Assembly: GCA_030040395.1 (NCBI GenBank)
Contig: JASHTU010000446.1
Coordinates: 1-18,385 of the forward strand
DNA: 18,385 nt
DNA from: Acidobacteriaceae bacterium
GTDB lineage: Bacteria; Acidobacteriota; Terriglobia; Terriglobales; Acidobacteriaceae
Direction of reading: 5' to 3'
Below are positions 1 to 12,030 of the stretch, one piece after another (position 1 is the first letter of the stretch; each line of letters begins with the position of its first letter). The translations under genes and the position numbers were made by a program. The notes below the pieces were generated by a model, which was given only the letters and a program-made list of their open reading frames with translations, did no database searches and was not told the origin of the DNA.

Positions 1-1
1 C

Positions 2-4710
<4,709 letters not shown>

Positions 4711-4711
<1 letters not shown>

Positions 4712-4779
4712 CTTGCTCCAAGCTCCTAGCTTCATCCTAGCGAGATGGAAGCTGGTTGGTTCATCGGGGAGAAAGCTAG
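4711..4779 (+). other. Intergenic inverted repeats between the two kinase genes
   Basis: GCTTG-CTC-CAAGC (4711-4723) forms a small hairpin. AGCTTC at 4729-4734 can pair with GAAGCT at 4748-4753, while the overlapping CTAGCTT at 4726-4732 can pair instead with AAGCTAG at 4773-4779, so the last two structures exclude each other. No T-tract follows, so this is not a standard intrinsic terminator. It could be a read-through attenuator or merely AGCTAG-rich repeat DNA. Function is inferred only. Confidence 0.3.
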
Positions 4780-4838
4780 AGGCTAGAACCTGCCAACTAC
4801 GAGCTGATAAGGTACACGCGAAACAGAGGATCCCACTC

Positions 4839-6458
4839 ATGACGGCTGAGGAGAAGGTCAACATTCTGATGGTGGACGACCAGCCAGCCAAGTTGCTGAG
4901 CTACGAAGTGATCCTTGCCGACCTGGGGGAAAACCTGATCAAGGCCCACTCCGCCAGCGAAGCGCTGAATATTCTGTTGAAGACCGACGTCGCCGTTGTT
5001 CTGATGGATGTATCCATGCCGGACGTGGACGGCTTCGAGCTGGCGGACGTCATCCGGCAGCATCCGCGCTTTCAAAGGACGGCGATTATCTTCATCTCCG
5101 GGGTTCACCTGACCGATTCCGATCGCATCCAGGGCTATCGCAGCGGGGCGGTTGATTACATTTCGGTTCCCGTGGTGCCCGAGGTGCTGCGCGCCAAAAT
5201 CGGCATTTTCGTGGATCTGCACCGAAAGACGCGGCAACTTGAAACCCTGAACCGGGAACTGGAGAAGCGCGTGGCCGAGCGCACCGAGGAGCTGAGAAAG
5301 AGCGAGACGCAGTTCCGCGTGAGGGCCGAGCTGCTTGACCTGGCTTCCGAGGCCATCATGGTGCGCGACATGGACGACGGCATCCGGATTTGGAACTCGG
5401 GCGCCGAAAATCTATATGGATGGCGGCGCGAGGAAGTCATCGGGCGCAACCTCCACGTCCTGTTGCGCACGGTGTTTCCCGTTCCCAGGGAAGAAATTCA
5501 CAAGGCGATCGAAGAGCAGGGGTCATGGCAGGGAAACCTCATTCAGACGACGAAGGACGGTTCGGAGATTGTGGTTGCCTTCCATAAAACCATGAATCGC
5601 GAGGGTGACGCGGTGCTGGAGGTGGGCCGTGACATCACCGCGCAGATGCGCGCCGAAGAAGCCTTGCGTGAAACCGAAAAATTCGCCGCCATGGGCCGCG
5701 TGGCCGGAATCATCGCGCACGAAATCAACAACCCTCTGGCGGCCATCACCAACATCTTTTATTTGCTGCGCAATCATCCTTCGCTTGACGACGACGCCCG
5801 GCGCTGCGCCGACCTGGCCGAGGAGGAATTGCAGCGCGTCAGCCACATTACCCGTCAAACCCTCAGCTTCTATCGCGAATCGAAGCAGCCGATCGCGGTG
5901 CTGGTTCACGAACTGCTCGAAGACGTGCTGGGCTTGCAGGACCGCGCTCTGAAAGCCAATGGCATTGCGGTGCGCAAGAAATATTTGACCGCGTGCCTGG
6001 TGCGGGGATTCCCGGTGGAACTGCGCCAAGTTTTCCTCAATCTGATCGGCAACGCGATTCAGGCCATGTCCGAGGGCGGCGTGCTGGGCGTTTATGTACG
6101 CGAGGCCACCGACTGGACGACGCAACGGCGCGGGGCCATGATTTCCATCGTGGATACGGGCAAGGGAATCCGGCCGGAGGACGCGCAGCAGCTCTTCCAA
6201 CCGTTTTTCAGCACCAAGTCGATTAAGGGAACCGGGTTGGGACTCTGGATCAGCAAGGGCATTGTGCAGAAGTACGAAGGCCGCATTACCTTTCGCAGCT
6301 ATCGCCACGAGGGCCGATGCGCCACCTGTTTTCGCGTCTTCCTGCCCGGCAGCGGGGTCGCAGGGGCGGACGCGGGACCCGGCATGGAGGTGGGAAAGCT
6401 GGATTACAAATTGCCCGCAAACGGCCGGGAACAATGGCTACAGCCTACGATGAACTGA
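4839..6458 (+). CDS. Receiver-PAS-histidine kinase protein
   Basis: The start is placed at ATG 4839 because a GAGGA ribosome site ends 8 bases upstream and the receiver begins immediately; the same frame opens at 4713, but those 42 residues look non-coding. The 539-residue cytoplasmic protein has a receiver (about 7-125, phospho-acceptor D57), a coiled linker (about 128-160), a PAS domain (about 165-270), HisKA with AHEINNPL (H294), and HATPase with N-box N405, D439 (VDTGKGI) and GTGLGL near 464. There is no membrane segment. The receiver lacks the usual switch lysine: the YIxKP position reads YISVP, with V110 in its place. An N-terminal receiver followed by its own kinase domain suggests it takes phosphate or a conformational signal from an upstream kinase, plausibly the large hybrid kinase encoded 127 bp before it. 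No DNA-binding output is present. Domain calls are firm; partnership is inference. Confidence 0.93.
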   Translation: MTAEEKVNILMVDDQPAKLLSYEVILADLGENLIKAHSASEALNILLKTDVAVVLMDVSMPDVDGFELADVIRQHPRFQRTAIIFISGVHLTDSDRIQGYRSGAVDYISVPVVPEVLRAKIGIFVDLHRKTRQLETLNRELEKRVAERTEELRKSETQFRVRAELLDLASEAIMVRDMDDGIRIWNSGAENLYGWRREEVIGRNLHVLLRTVFPVPREEIHKAIEEQGSWQGNLIQTTKDGSEIVVAFHKTMNREGDAVLEVGRDITAQMRAEEALRETEKFAAMGRVAGIIAHEINNPLAAITNIFYLLRNHPSLDDDARRCADLAEEELQRVSHITRQTLSFYRESKQPIAVLVHELLEDVLGLQDRALKANGIAVRKKYLTACLVRGFPVELRQVFLNLIGNAIQAMSEGGVLGVYVREATDWTTQRRGAMISIVDTGKGIRPEDAQQLFQPFFSTKSIKGTGLGLWISKGIVQKYEGRITFRSYRHEGRCATCFRVFLPGSGVAGADAGPGMEVGKLDYKLPANGREQWLQPTMN

Positions 6459-6609
6459 GACACCGCCGGCTCGATTGCAAGAACCGATTCCGCAAAAATC
6501 AGATACGCTTTCCGACTGGCCTTCTACGGGCGTACGGGAAGGTCGTTCGCGCCTTTGCGCCCGCGCGCCCGTGAGCTCTTTCGCCGCTTTCCGCTGCACG
6601 CCAGGTCCG

Positions 6610-6939
6610 TCACGGGGCGCAGACCGCGCCAGGGCGAACACATGGCTCGCGAACCAACCGTCTTACGGCGCCATATAATTCCATTCGCTTCAGGTTTGCC
6701 GGCACGATTTCGCGGCCCCCCAATCGCAAATGGTACATTTGACCCATGCCCGGGCCAAGTTTGTTGACAGCCTTGCACACCGCGATATAGTTTTTGCTCC
6801 ATACGAATCCGGGGGCAGGATCGACTGAAGCGGTGATAACGATAAGCGCCCCGATGACGCAGATCAAAATAGGAATGCAGAGAAACCCCTCGGGCCACCA
6901 TGCCCAGGTTTTTGACCGCGAGAGTTTGAGCTTTCTCAT
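6610..6939 (-). CDS. Possible small single-pass membrane protein, unknown
   Basis: The ATG at 6939 opens a 109-residue frame starting MRKLKLSRSK, then a clear hydrophobic stretch at about residues 17-40 (GFLCIPILICVIGALIVIT) and a soluble tail with YIAVCKAVNKL. The basic start followed by one hydrophobic helix is what a type II or inner-membrane protein would show, and is the main reason to think the frame is real. An AAGG lies directly before the ATG, too close to be a normal ribosome site. The last 30 residues are rich in Arg, Pro and Val and look less protein-like. The frame continues open upstream to 7188, but that part is antisense to the esterase and is likely a shadow. It would be divergent from the gene at 7062. 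I do not recognise a family, and it may be spurious. Confidence 0.35.
   Translation of the reverse strand: MRKLKLSRSKTWAWWPEGFLCIPILICVIGALIVITASVDPAPGFVWSKNYIAVCKAVNKLGPGMGQMYHLRLGGREIVPANLKRMELYGAVRRLVREPCVRPGAVCAP
6764..6791 (+). promoter_or_regulatory. Sigma70-like promoter candidate
   Basis: A perfect -35 hexamer TTGACA (6764-6769) is separated by 16 bases from TATAGT (6786-6791). It points toward the esterase gene at 7062, which would give a leader of about 260 bases. It lies inside the possible minus-strand gene, so either that gene is spurious, the two transcripts overlap, or the match is chance. Confidence 0.4.
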
Positions 6940-7061
6940 CCTTGCGGACAAGACAGCTTCGCCGCAGGGATGAGACGCCCGCTTGGATATAAGAGTGAAC
7001 GGTGAAAGACCTGGCTTTGAAGAAGGCCGACCGAAGCATCCGCTCACAGAAAGGCTCCTGA

Positions 7062-8543
7062 ATGACATTTCGGAAATGCTCTTACCTAATCGGCGCGTTT
7101 CTTTTGCCCGCGGCCGTGGCGGCGCTGACGATGAGCGTGACGGGATGCGCAGCAAAACCGGCGCCCGCGAAGGCCGCAGAGCAGGCAACGGAGTTTCACA
7201 TGCCCACGCCCGCGGAACGCGCCGCGATTACGGCCGCTTCAGCGGCGGAACGGGACCGCGAGCTGAAGCTGTTGGGGATTACGGCGATGCAGCCACCCGC
7301 GACGGCTTACGACATCGGCAAACCGGGCAATGCGAACTACGACGAGGCGAAGGCCAATCCGTATCCGAAATTGCCGGCGCTGCTGGTGATGAACGACGGC
7401 AGGAAGGCGAAGACTCCGGCGGAATGGGCCGAGCGGCGGAAAGAGATCGAGGCTCTGTTTGACGAAGATGTCTACGGCAAGTATCCGGGGCATATTCCCG
7501 CGGTGACATGGAAAGTGGACAGCGTGGAGGAGATGGCGGTGGCGGGCGTGCCGGCGATTGTGAAGCACATTACCGGGCACGTGGATAACTCGGGTGATCC
7601 GGCGATTACGGTGGATATTCATGCCGATGTGGTGACGCCGGCGAGCACGCGGGGGAAAAAGGTCCCGGTGATCATCGGGGCGGCAACGCTGCACCCCTTC
7701 CATTTTGCGCCGCGCGCCTCAACACCGAGAGGGATTGTGCACCGGATCGCGATGCCCGAAAATCCGCCGGACGCGGCCAAGCTGTTGCTGGAAGCGGGAT
7801 GGGGATTTGTGGGACGCAACTCAACCGAGGTGCAGGCGGATAACGGGGCGGGACTGGACAAAGGGATTATTGGGCTGGTGAACCACGGACAGCCGCGCAA
7901 GCTGGACGAATGGGGTGTGTTGCGGGCGTGGGCGTGGGGAGACAGCCGGATTCTCGATTATCTCCAGACCGATCCGGATGTGGACGGGACCAAGGTGGGC
8001 GTGATGGGCCACTCGCGTGGAGGTAAGGCGGCGCTGGTGGCGATGGTGGACGATCCGCGATTTGCCATCGGCTACATCTCGTCGTCGGGAGCAGGCGGAG
8101 CGGATCTGTTCCGGCGCAATTACGGCGAGAAGATAGGAAACCTGTGCGGCGTAGCGGAGTTCCACTGGTTTGCGGGGAACTTTCTGCGCTACGGAGCGGT
8201 GGGGCATTCGGCGAACGAGATGCCGGTGGACAGCCATGAATTCATTGCGCTGGTTGCGCCGCGGCCGCTGTTTATCGGCGGTGGGGCGCTGATCACCGAT
8301 CCGGAATATGCGCCTGGCGACGCGTGGCAGGATGCGCAGGGAATGTTTATGGCGGCCGTGGCGGCGAGTCCGGCGTGGAGGGTGCTGGGATTCGAGGGAC
8401 TGGGGACGACGGTGTTTCCACCCATGGGAACGCTGCTTGACTCGGGGCGGATCGCGTTCCGGCAGCACCAATACGGGCACACGCCGGCGCCGAACTGGCC
8501 GTATTTTATGCAATTCGCGGAAAGGCAGTTGGGCGAGAAGTAA
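7062..8543 (+). CDS. Lipoprotein alpha/beta hydrolase, CE15 glucuronoyl esterase / acetylxylan esterase-like
   Basis: This is a 493-residue protein. The start has AAGG 8 bases upstream and yields a lipoprotein signal: hydrophobic residues 8-25 and lipobox SVTGC with C29, so the mature protein is probably lipid-anchored. An Ala/Pro/Glu-rich linker follows. The nucleophile elbow is GHSRGGKAAL with S318, matching the GxSRxGK signature of CE15 and related esterases. Downstream are SSSGAGGADLFRRNYGE, the PVDSHEFIALVAPRPLFIGGG block and the candidate catalytic histidine in HQYGHTPAP (H469 or H473). CE15 enzymes cleave esters between lignin alcohols and glucuronic acid on xylan. The glutamate usually found just before the GxGG turn is absent here (SSSGAGG), so the acid may come from another site, for instance D/E in the ITDPEYAPGDAW region. 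Substrate is therefore not certain, and it may be annotated simply as acetylxylan esterase or alpha/beta hydrolase. It stands apart from the GYD gene, which has its own promoter. Confidence 0.85.
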   Translation: MTFRKCSYLIGAFLLPAAVAALTMSVTGCAAKPAPAKAAEQATEFHMPTPAERAAITAASAAERDRELKLLGITAMQPPATAYDIGKPGNANYDEAKANPYPKLPALLVMNDGRKAKTPAEWAERRKEIEALFDEDVYGKYPGHIPAVTWKVDSVEEMAVAGVPAIVKHITGHVDNSGDPAITVDIHADVVTPASTRGKKVPVIIGAATLHPFHFAPRASTPRGIVHRIAMPENPPDAAKLLLEAGWGFVGRNSTEVQADNGAGLDKGIIGLVNHGQPRKLDEWGVLRAWAWGDSRILDYLQTDPDVDGTKVGVMGHSRGGKAALVAMVDDPRFAIGYISSSGAGGADLFRRNYGEKIGNLCGVAEFHWFAGNFLRYGAVGHSANEMPVDSHEFIALVAPRPLFIGGGALITDPEYAPGDAWQDAQGMFMAAVAASPAWRVLGFEGLGTTVFPPMGTLLDSGRIAFRQHQYGHTPAPNWPYFMQFAERQLGEK

Positions 8544-8635
8544 GGACAAGCCTCGCCGGGACGGGTGTGGACAGCCTTTTTTCACTTTCTGGCGGTGAAC
8601 CAGGCGAAGATGTCCAGCCCGGAGCGGCGATTGTG

Positions 8636-8663
8636 TTGCGAAGGGATGAATGGCGTGTATACT
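8636..8663 (+). promoter_or_regulatory. Promoter of the GYD-domain gene
   Basis: TTGCGA (8636-8641) and TATACT (8658-8663) are 16 bases apart. A start site near 8670 would give a leader of about 40 bases carrying the strong AAGGAGAT ribosome site of the gene at 8712. Confidence 0.55.
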
Positions 8664-8711
8664 GGCTGCGCTTTCCCCGCAGGCAGAATACCTTTCTTGG
8701 AAGGAGATCCC

Positions 8712-9041
8712 ATGGCGATTTATCTATCGCAGGTGGCTTACAGCAGCGCGGCTTTGGCGGCTCTGGTCGCCCATCCGCAGAACCGCAGCGAGGCGATCCG
8801 CAAGCCGGTGGAAAAACTCGGCGGCAAGCTCATCGGGGCCTGGCTCTCGTTCGGGGACTACGACGTGGTCTGCATCATCGAGATGCCGGATAACGTCAGC
8901 GCCGCGGCTTTGGCTCTGGCGATCGGCGCGGGCGGCTCCCTGAAGTCGCAAAAGACCACGCCGCTGCTCAGCCTTGAAGAGGGCATGGCGGCGCTGAAGA
9001 TGGCCGCAAGTACAGGGTACAAGCCGGTGGCCGCAAAATAG
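8712..9041 (+). CDS. GYD domain-containing protein
   Basis: This is a 109-residue protein. The start is fixed by an AAGGAGAT ribosome site ending 3 bases before ATG 8712, although the frame is open from 8565. It matches the small GYD family: an N-terminal strand (IYLSQVAYS), the motif LSFGDYDVVCIIEMPD with GDYD at residues 48-51, then AAALALAIGAGG and a C-terminal LLSLEEGMAAL. There is no signal peptide or membrane segment, so it is cytoplasmic. GYD proteins have a ferredoxin-like fold resembling dimeric alpha/beta barrels; their biochemical role is not established. The gene has its own promoter match and is followed by a hairpin, suggesting a short or monocistronic message. The strong ribosome site implies good expression. 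Confidence 0.92.
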   Translation: MAIYLSQVAYSSAALAALVAHPQNRSEAIRKPVEKLGGKLIGAWLSFGDYDVVCIIEMPDNVSAAALALAIGAGGSLKSQKTTPLLSLEEGMAALKMAASTGYKPVAAK

Positions 9042-9045
9042 CGAG

Positions 9046-9075
9046 CGGGCGCCTGCCGATGAAGCCCGGCGCCCG
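9046..9075 (+). terminator. Hairpin after the GYD gene, possible terminator
   Basis: CGGGCGCC (9046-9053) and GGCGCCCG (9068-9075) form a perfect 8-bp GC stem with a 14-base loop, starting 5 bases after the stop codon. No T-tract follows, so termination would be weak or factor-dependent; it could also stabilise the 3' end. Confidence 0.4.
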
Positions 9076-9120
9076 GGAATGAGCGGACGGGCTGAGGGCG
9101 TGGTTCAGATTTGCGTCCTG

Positions 9121-9140
9121 ATGCGGTGGGATTACCGCAT
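9121..9140 (+). promoter_or_regulatory. Perfect inverted repeat just before the ribosome site of the membrane protein gene
   Basis: ATGCGGT (9121-9127) and ACCGCAT (9134-9140) are perfectly complementary around a 6-base GGGATT centre. The GAAGAAGG ribosome site begins 2 bases after it. It could be an mRNA hairpin limiting initiation at the TTG start, or an operator. The sequence is seen; the role is inferred. Confidence 0.35.
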
Positions 9141-9154
9141 GGAAGAAGGTCAAT

Positions 9155-9520
9155 TTGAATCGCAAACTGGCATTGAAGATCGTGCTGGCGGTGGTGGGGC
9201 TGCTCTTTGTGGCGATGGTTTATCCCCTGGCGGCGTTTATACGGAAAGAACCGGCGCTGGCGATGATGATGAGTCTCTACGTGACGCTGGGGGTGTTCCT
9301 GCTTCTGGCCATCCGCAACCCGGCGGCGCACCGCAGCCTGATTGCCTTTACAGCCTGGTCCAGCCTGGCCCACGCCGGGGTGATGGGAACCCAAGCGGGG
9401 CTCAAGATGATCGGGCGTGGAGAGTTGATTGGCGTGGTGATCCTGGCCGCGATCGGCGTGGCGCTGATCGCGCTCGCTCCGGCCAGTCAGACGGAGGACC
9501 GCGCGGCCGTTCAAGTGTAA
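9155..9520 (+). CDS. Small four-helix membrane protein, DUF6632-like
   Basis: This is a 121-residue protein starting at TTG 9155. No in-frame ATG lies near, and GAAGAAGG about 6 bases upstream supports the start. Four hydrophobic segments lie at about residues 7-28, 34-53, 62-82 and 90-110. A basic MNRK start and a short charged tail (SQTEDRA) suggest that both ends face the cytoplasm. The sequence pattern, including LKIVLAVVGLLFVAMVYPL at the start, resembles the DUF6632 family as I remember it; no function is known for that family. It sits 113 bp after the GYD gene behind two hairpins and converges on the carboxypeptidase gene with a 38-bp gap. Membrane topology is clear; the family name is from memory. 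Confidence 0.8.
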   Translation: MNRKLALKIVLAVVGLLFVAMVYPLAAFIRKEPALAMMMSLYVTLGVFLLLAIRNPAAHRSLIAFTAWSSLAHAGVMGTQAGLKMIGRGELIGVVILAAIGVALIALAPASQTEDRAAVQV

Positions 9521-9548
9521 GCCGGCTTGAGGTCCAGGTCGCGCCGGC
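9521..9548. terminator. Hairpin between convergent genes, weak terminator candidate
   Basis: GCCGGC occurs at 9521-9526 and 9543-9548 and is self-complementary, so the two copies can pair as a 6-bp stem with a 16-base loop between the convergent membrane protein and carboxypeptidase genes. There is no T-tract on either side. Confidence 0.25.
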
Positions 9549-9558
9549 ATGCAGAGAT

Positions 9559-11109
9559 TCAATGCTTGCTGAACATCTCCATTACATCGTTGCGCAGGGC
9601 GATGCGGCTGGACTCGCGCGTATAGAACATGTGGCCGCCGGGATATTCATGGACGGCGACGCGCGTGGGATCGCCCATGACCGGCATTTCATTGACGGTG
9701 AGGATGGAACCCATAAAGGGGCAAGATAGATCGTCCCAGCCGTGGGCGATGATGACGCGCAGCTTGGGATCGGCAGCGACGGCCTGGCGAAGCTGCGTCA
9801 CCGAGCCTTCGCGAAGGGCGTCTCCGCCGTCCCATTGCTCGTTCACTTGATAGGAAAGCGCATTGTAGCGCGCGTCGACTTTCCAGCCGATGGTGTTGGT
9901 GAGGAAGTTGACCATGGCGGTGGTGAGCGGGGCTACGACGGCGGCGAGCATGGGATCGTTGGCGCGCTGCTGGGGCGCGTAAGGAAAGGGGTCGAAAGAA
10001 GTCACGTTGGAGTCATAGACGGAGCCGATCTTGCCCTGCTCGCGATGAACTTCGCGGACGTAAGCCTGGGTGTCGAGGCGGCCGCCGGACTCCTTGACGA
10101 AGGTGGGATCGAGTCCAGTCATCTCGGTGACCCGCTGAATCATGGCGGCCGTGGCGGCGGGATCGGAGTGGCCCTTGATGAGTGCGGTGGCGTAGTCACC
10201 CTCGGTGTAGGCAATGATATCGGCCATGGCTTGCGGGGTGAGCTGGTGTTCGCGCTCGAGATGGGCGGCAGCGATGGAGGGCAGGGTCATCATCCAAGGC
10301 AGCGGCGAGTAGATTTCGCCGTGGGTCTCCATGGTCGGATTGAGATAAGGCGACACCAGCACCACACCGCTCATAGCGACCCCGAGCTGGGACTGGAGAT
10401 AGTAGGTGAGGCGGGGGCCGCGGAAGCCGCCGTAGCTCTCGCCGATGAGGTACTTGCGAGAGTCGAGGCGATCGTTTTTCACTAGCCAGTCATAGATGAT
10501 GCGGGAAAGATACTCGATGTCGGGAACGGTGCTGTAGAAGAGCTTTTTGGTTTGGTCGTCGGAAACCAAGGAGCGGCTGAAGCCGGTGCCGATGGGGTCG
10601 ACGAAGACAAGGTCGGTGAAGTCGAGCCACGTGCTCTGATTGTCAGTGAGGACGGGAGGGTCGGAGGGGCTTTCATCCTGGTTGCCGAATTGCAGGTGCT
10701 TGGGGCCGATGGCTCCGAGGTTCAAGTAAACGCTGGAAGCGCCCGGTCCGCCGTTGAAGGCGAAGGTAACCGGCCGGTTGGGACCTGCCATGGTGTACGA
10801 AGTGACCACGACCTCGCCGACTTCTTTGCCTTCTTTGTCGCGCACGTGCCACGGGCCGACGGTGACGGTGTAATGCAGGGTTTTGCCGTTGAGGACCATG
10901 GATTGCTCCGCGCTCTTTTCCGGCGGCAACGGGGGCAGCGGATTTTTCTCGGCTTCGGGGTTGGCGGGAGCGGGCTTCTCGGAAGGTTTGGCGGCTGCGG
11001 GCTGATCGGCCTGGGCTGCGGCGCGAGCCGCGGGAGTGGAGAGGCAAATGAAGACGGACAGGCAAGCAATGAGGTATCCGCGGAGGGACCGCGGGCGCAA
11101 CAGCTTCAT
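9559..11109 (-). CDS. Secreted S10 family serine carboxypeptidase-like peptidase
   Basis: This 516-residue protein has a signal peptide: basic MKLLRPRSLR, hydrophobic core 11-24 and likely cleavage near ARA at 28-32. A Pro/Ala/Glu-rich linker runs to about residue 65. Family S10 motifs are clear: the oxyanion-hole block FNGGPGASSVYLNLGAIGP (118-136), nucleophile GESYGG with S225, the acid in HGWDDLSCPF (D459 or D460) and catalytic H493 in EYPGGHMFYT. DPIGTGFS, conserved in the family, is at 171-178. S10 enzymes remove C-terminal residues, often at acid pH; bacterial members are periplasmic or secreted. The ribosome site is weak (GAGA before the ATG). It is divergent from the cyclophilin gene at 11183 with 73 bp between them, so promoters probably overlap. 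The triad is complete, so activity is expected; the substrate is unknown. Confidence 0.93.
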   Translation of the reverse strand: MKLLRPRSLRGYLIACLSVFICLSTPAARAAAQADQPAAAKPSEKPAPANPEAEKNPLPPLPPEKSAEQSMVLNGKTLHYTVTVGPWHVRDKEGKEVGEVVVTSYTMAGPNRPVTFAFNGGPGASSVYLNLGAIGPKHLQFGNQDESPSDPPVLTDNQSTWLDFTDLVFVDPIGTGFSRSLVSDDQTKKLFYSTVPDIEYLSRIIYDWLVKNDRLDSRKYLIGESYGGFRGPRLTYYLQSQLGVAMSGVVLVSPYLNPTMETHGEIYSPLPWMMTLPSIAAAHLEREHQLTPQAMADIIAYTEGDYATALIKGHSDPAATAAMIQRVTEMTGLDPTFVKESGGRLDTQAYVREVHREQGKIGSVYDSNVTSFDPFPYAPQQRANDPMLAAVVAPLTTAMVNFLTNTIGWKVDARYNALSYQVNEQWDGGDALREGSVTQLRQAVAADPKLRVIIAHGWDDLSCPFMGSILTVNEMPVMGDPTRVAVHEYPGGHMFYTRESSRIALRNDVMEMFSKH

Positions 11110-11182
11110 TCTCTAACGATACACGCACCAAGCGGCGGCGACTGGCATGAGTTTGGCCGGGTGATTTACCCTCGAATCTGGA

Positions 11183-11944
11183 ATGAGTCTTAAACGAGCG
11201 CTTTTGTTTTCCTGTGTGGCGGCGGCCTGCGTTGCGGCCATCGCCATTTTTGCTTTTGTGCGTCCGCAGGCTCCAGCCGCGCAGACGACGAGCCCGTCAA
11301 CTGATCAACTTCCCGAGGCGCCGACGGCGACGCCGGAAGCAGCCATGGTTCCCAATGGGCCTTTTGCGGTGCTCGACACTTCAATGGGGCGGATTACCTG
11401 CCAGTTTTTCCAGAAGCAGGCGCCCACGGCGGTGGCGAGTTTTATCGGACTGGCCGAGGGGACGAAGGATTGGACCGATCCCGTGACCAAGCAGATGGAG
11501 CACGGAAAGCCATTTTACGACGGCACGATTTTTCATCGTGTGATTCCCGAGTTCATGATCCAGGGTGGTGACCGAACCGGCACCGGCATGGGCGATCCCG
11601 GCTACGCCTTTGACGACGAACTCGATCCAAATCTGAACTTCGACCGGCCGGGACGGCTGGCGATGGCCAACTCCGGACCGAACACCAACGGGAGCCAGTT
11701 CTTCATTACCGAGACGGCGTATCCATCGCTCGACCAGCACTACACGCTTTTCGGCCAGTGCGACGACGCGAGCGTCGCGGTAGTGAAGGCCATCGCGCGG
11801 GTTCCGCGGGACGAGAACGACAAGCCGCTGACGCCGGTGGTGCTGCAGAAGGTGACGATTGTGCCGGATGGCCAGCCGATGCCGCCTCTTTTGCCGAGCG
11901 AACCGCAAGCTGCGCCGCAACCGCCGCCGACATCTCAACCATAA
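11183..11944 (+). CDS. Membrane-anchored or exported cyclophilin-type peptidyl-prolyl isomerase
   Basis: The 253-residue protein has basic MSLKR, a hydrophobic segment 6-26, a Pro/Thr/Ala-rich linker 28-57, a cyclophilin domain about 60-227 and a proline-rich tail (230-253). The domain has FHRVIPEFMIQGGD with the active-site arginine at R119, F124, M125 and Q127, then MANSGPNTNGSQFFIT. Aligned without gaps to human cyclophilin A, the ligand-pocket Trp121 is S182 and His126 is Y187, so pocket side chains are changed. Cyclophilins catalyse cis-trans isomerisation of prolyl bonds during folding. The N-terminus places this one outside the cytoplasm, either anchored or cleaved; C16 after AAA is a poor lipobox. 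It is followed at 86 bp by a cytosolic paralogue, which suggests an old duplication and probably one transcript. The ribosome site is poor. Confidence 0.9.
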   Translation: MSLKRALLFSCVAAACVAAIAIFAFVRPQAPAAQTTSPSTDQLPEAPTATPEAAMVPNGPFAVLDTSMGRITCQFFQKQAPTAVASFIGLAEGTKDWTDPVTKQMEHGKPFYDGTIFHRVIPEFMIQGGDRTGTGMGDPGYAFDDELDPNLNFDRPGRLAMANSGPNTNGSQFFITETAYPSLDQHYTLFGQCDDASVAVVKAIARVPRDENDKPLTPVVLQKVTIVPDGQPMPPLLPSEPQAAPQPPPTSQP

Positions 11945-12030
11945 ACGCGGGCTGCGAAGAACAGGCATGGACGGAGTCGGCTTTTCGCGGTTTGCCCGTG
12001 TTTCCATTCCGTATTCAATCAGGAGTTCAA

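Larger units (their letters stand above)
6459..7061. other. 603-bp stretch with no confident gene on the + strand
   Basis: Between the second kinase and the lipoprotein esterase no + strand frame shows a recognisable protein. Base composition is less GC-rich than in the flanking genes, particularly from about 6660 to 7060. It holds a possible small minus-strand membrane protein (6610-6939) and a sigma70-like promoter match on + (6764-6791). The 6459-6609 part contains nothing I can name. The last part presumably carries the leader of the gene at 7062. Confidence 0.5.

Noticed and set aside
6524..7039. 171-residue minus-strand frame in the gap after the second kinase
   Set aside because: It overlaps the 109-residue frame in another phase and has no hydrophobic segment or motif. 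The alternative frame has a convincing membrane helix, so only that one was kept, at low confidence.
8544..8600. Possible terminator at the run of T residues (about 8577-8582) after the esterase gene
   Set aside because: The sequence before the T run (GGACAAGCC then GGACAGCC) is a direct, not inverted, repeat, so no stem forms.
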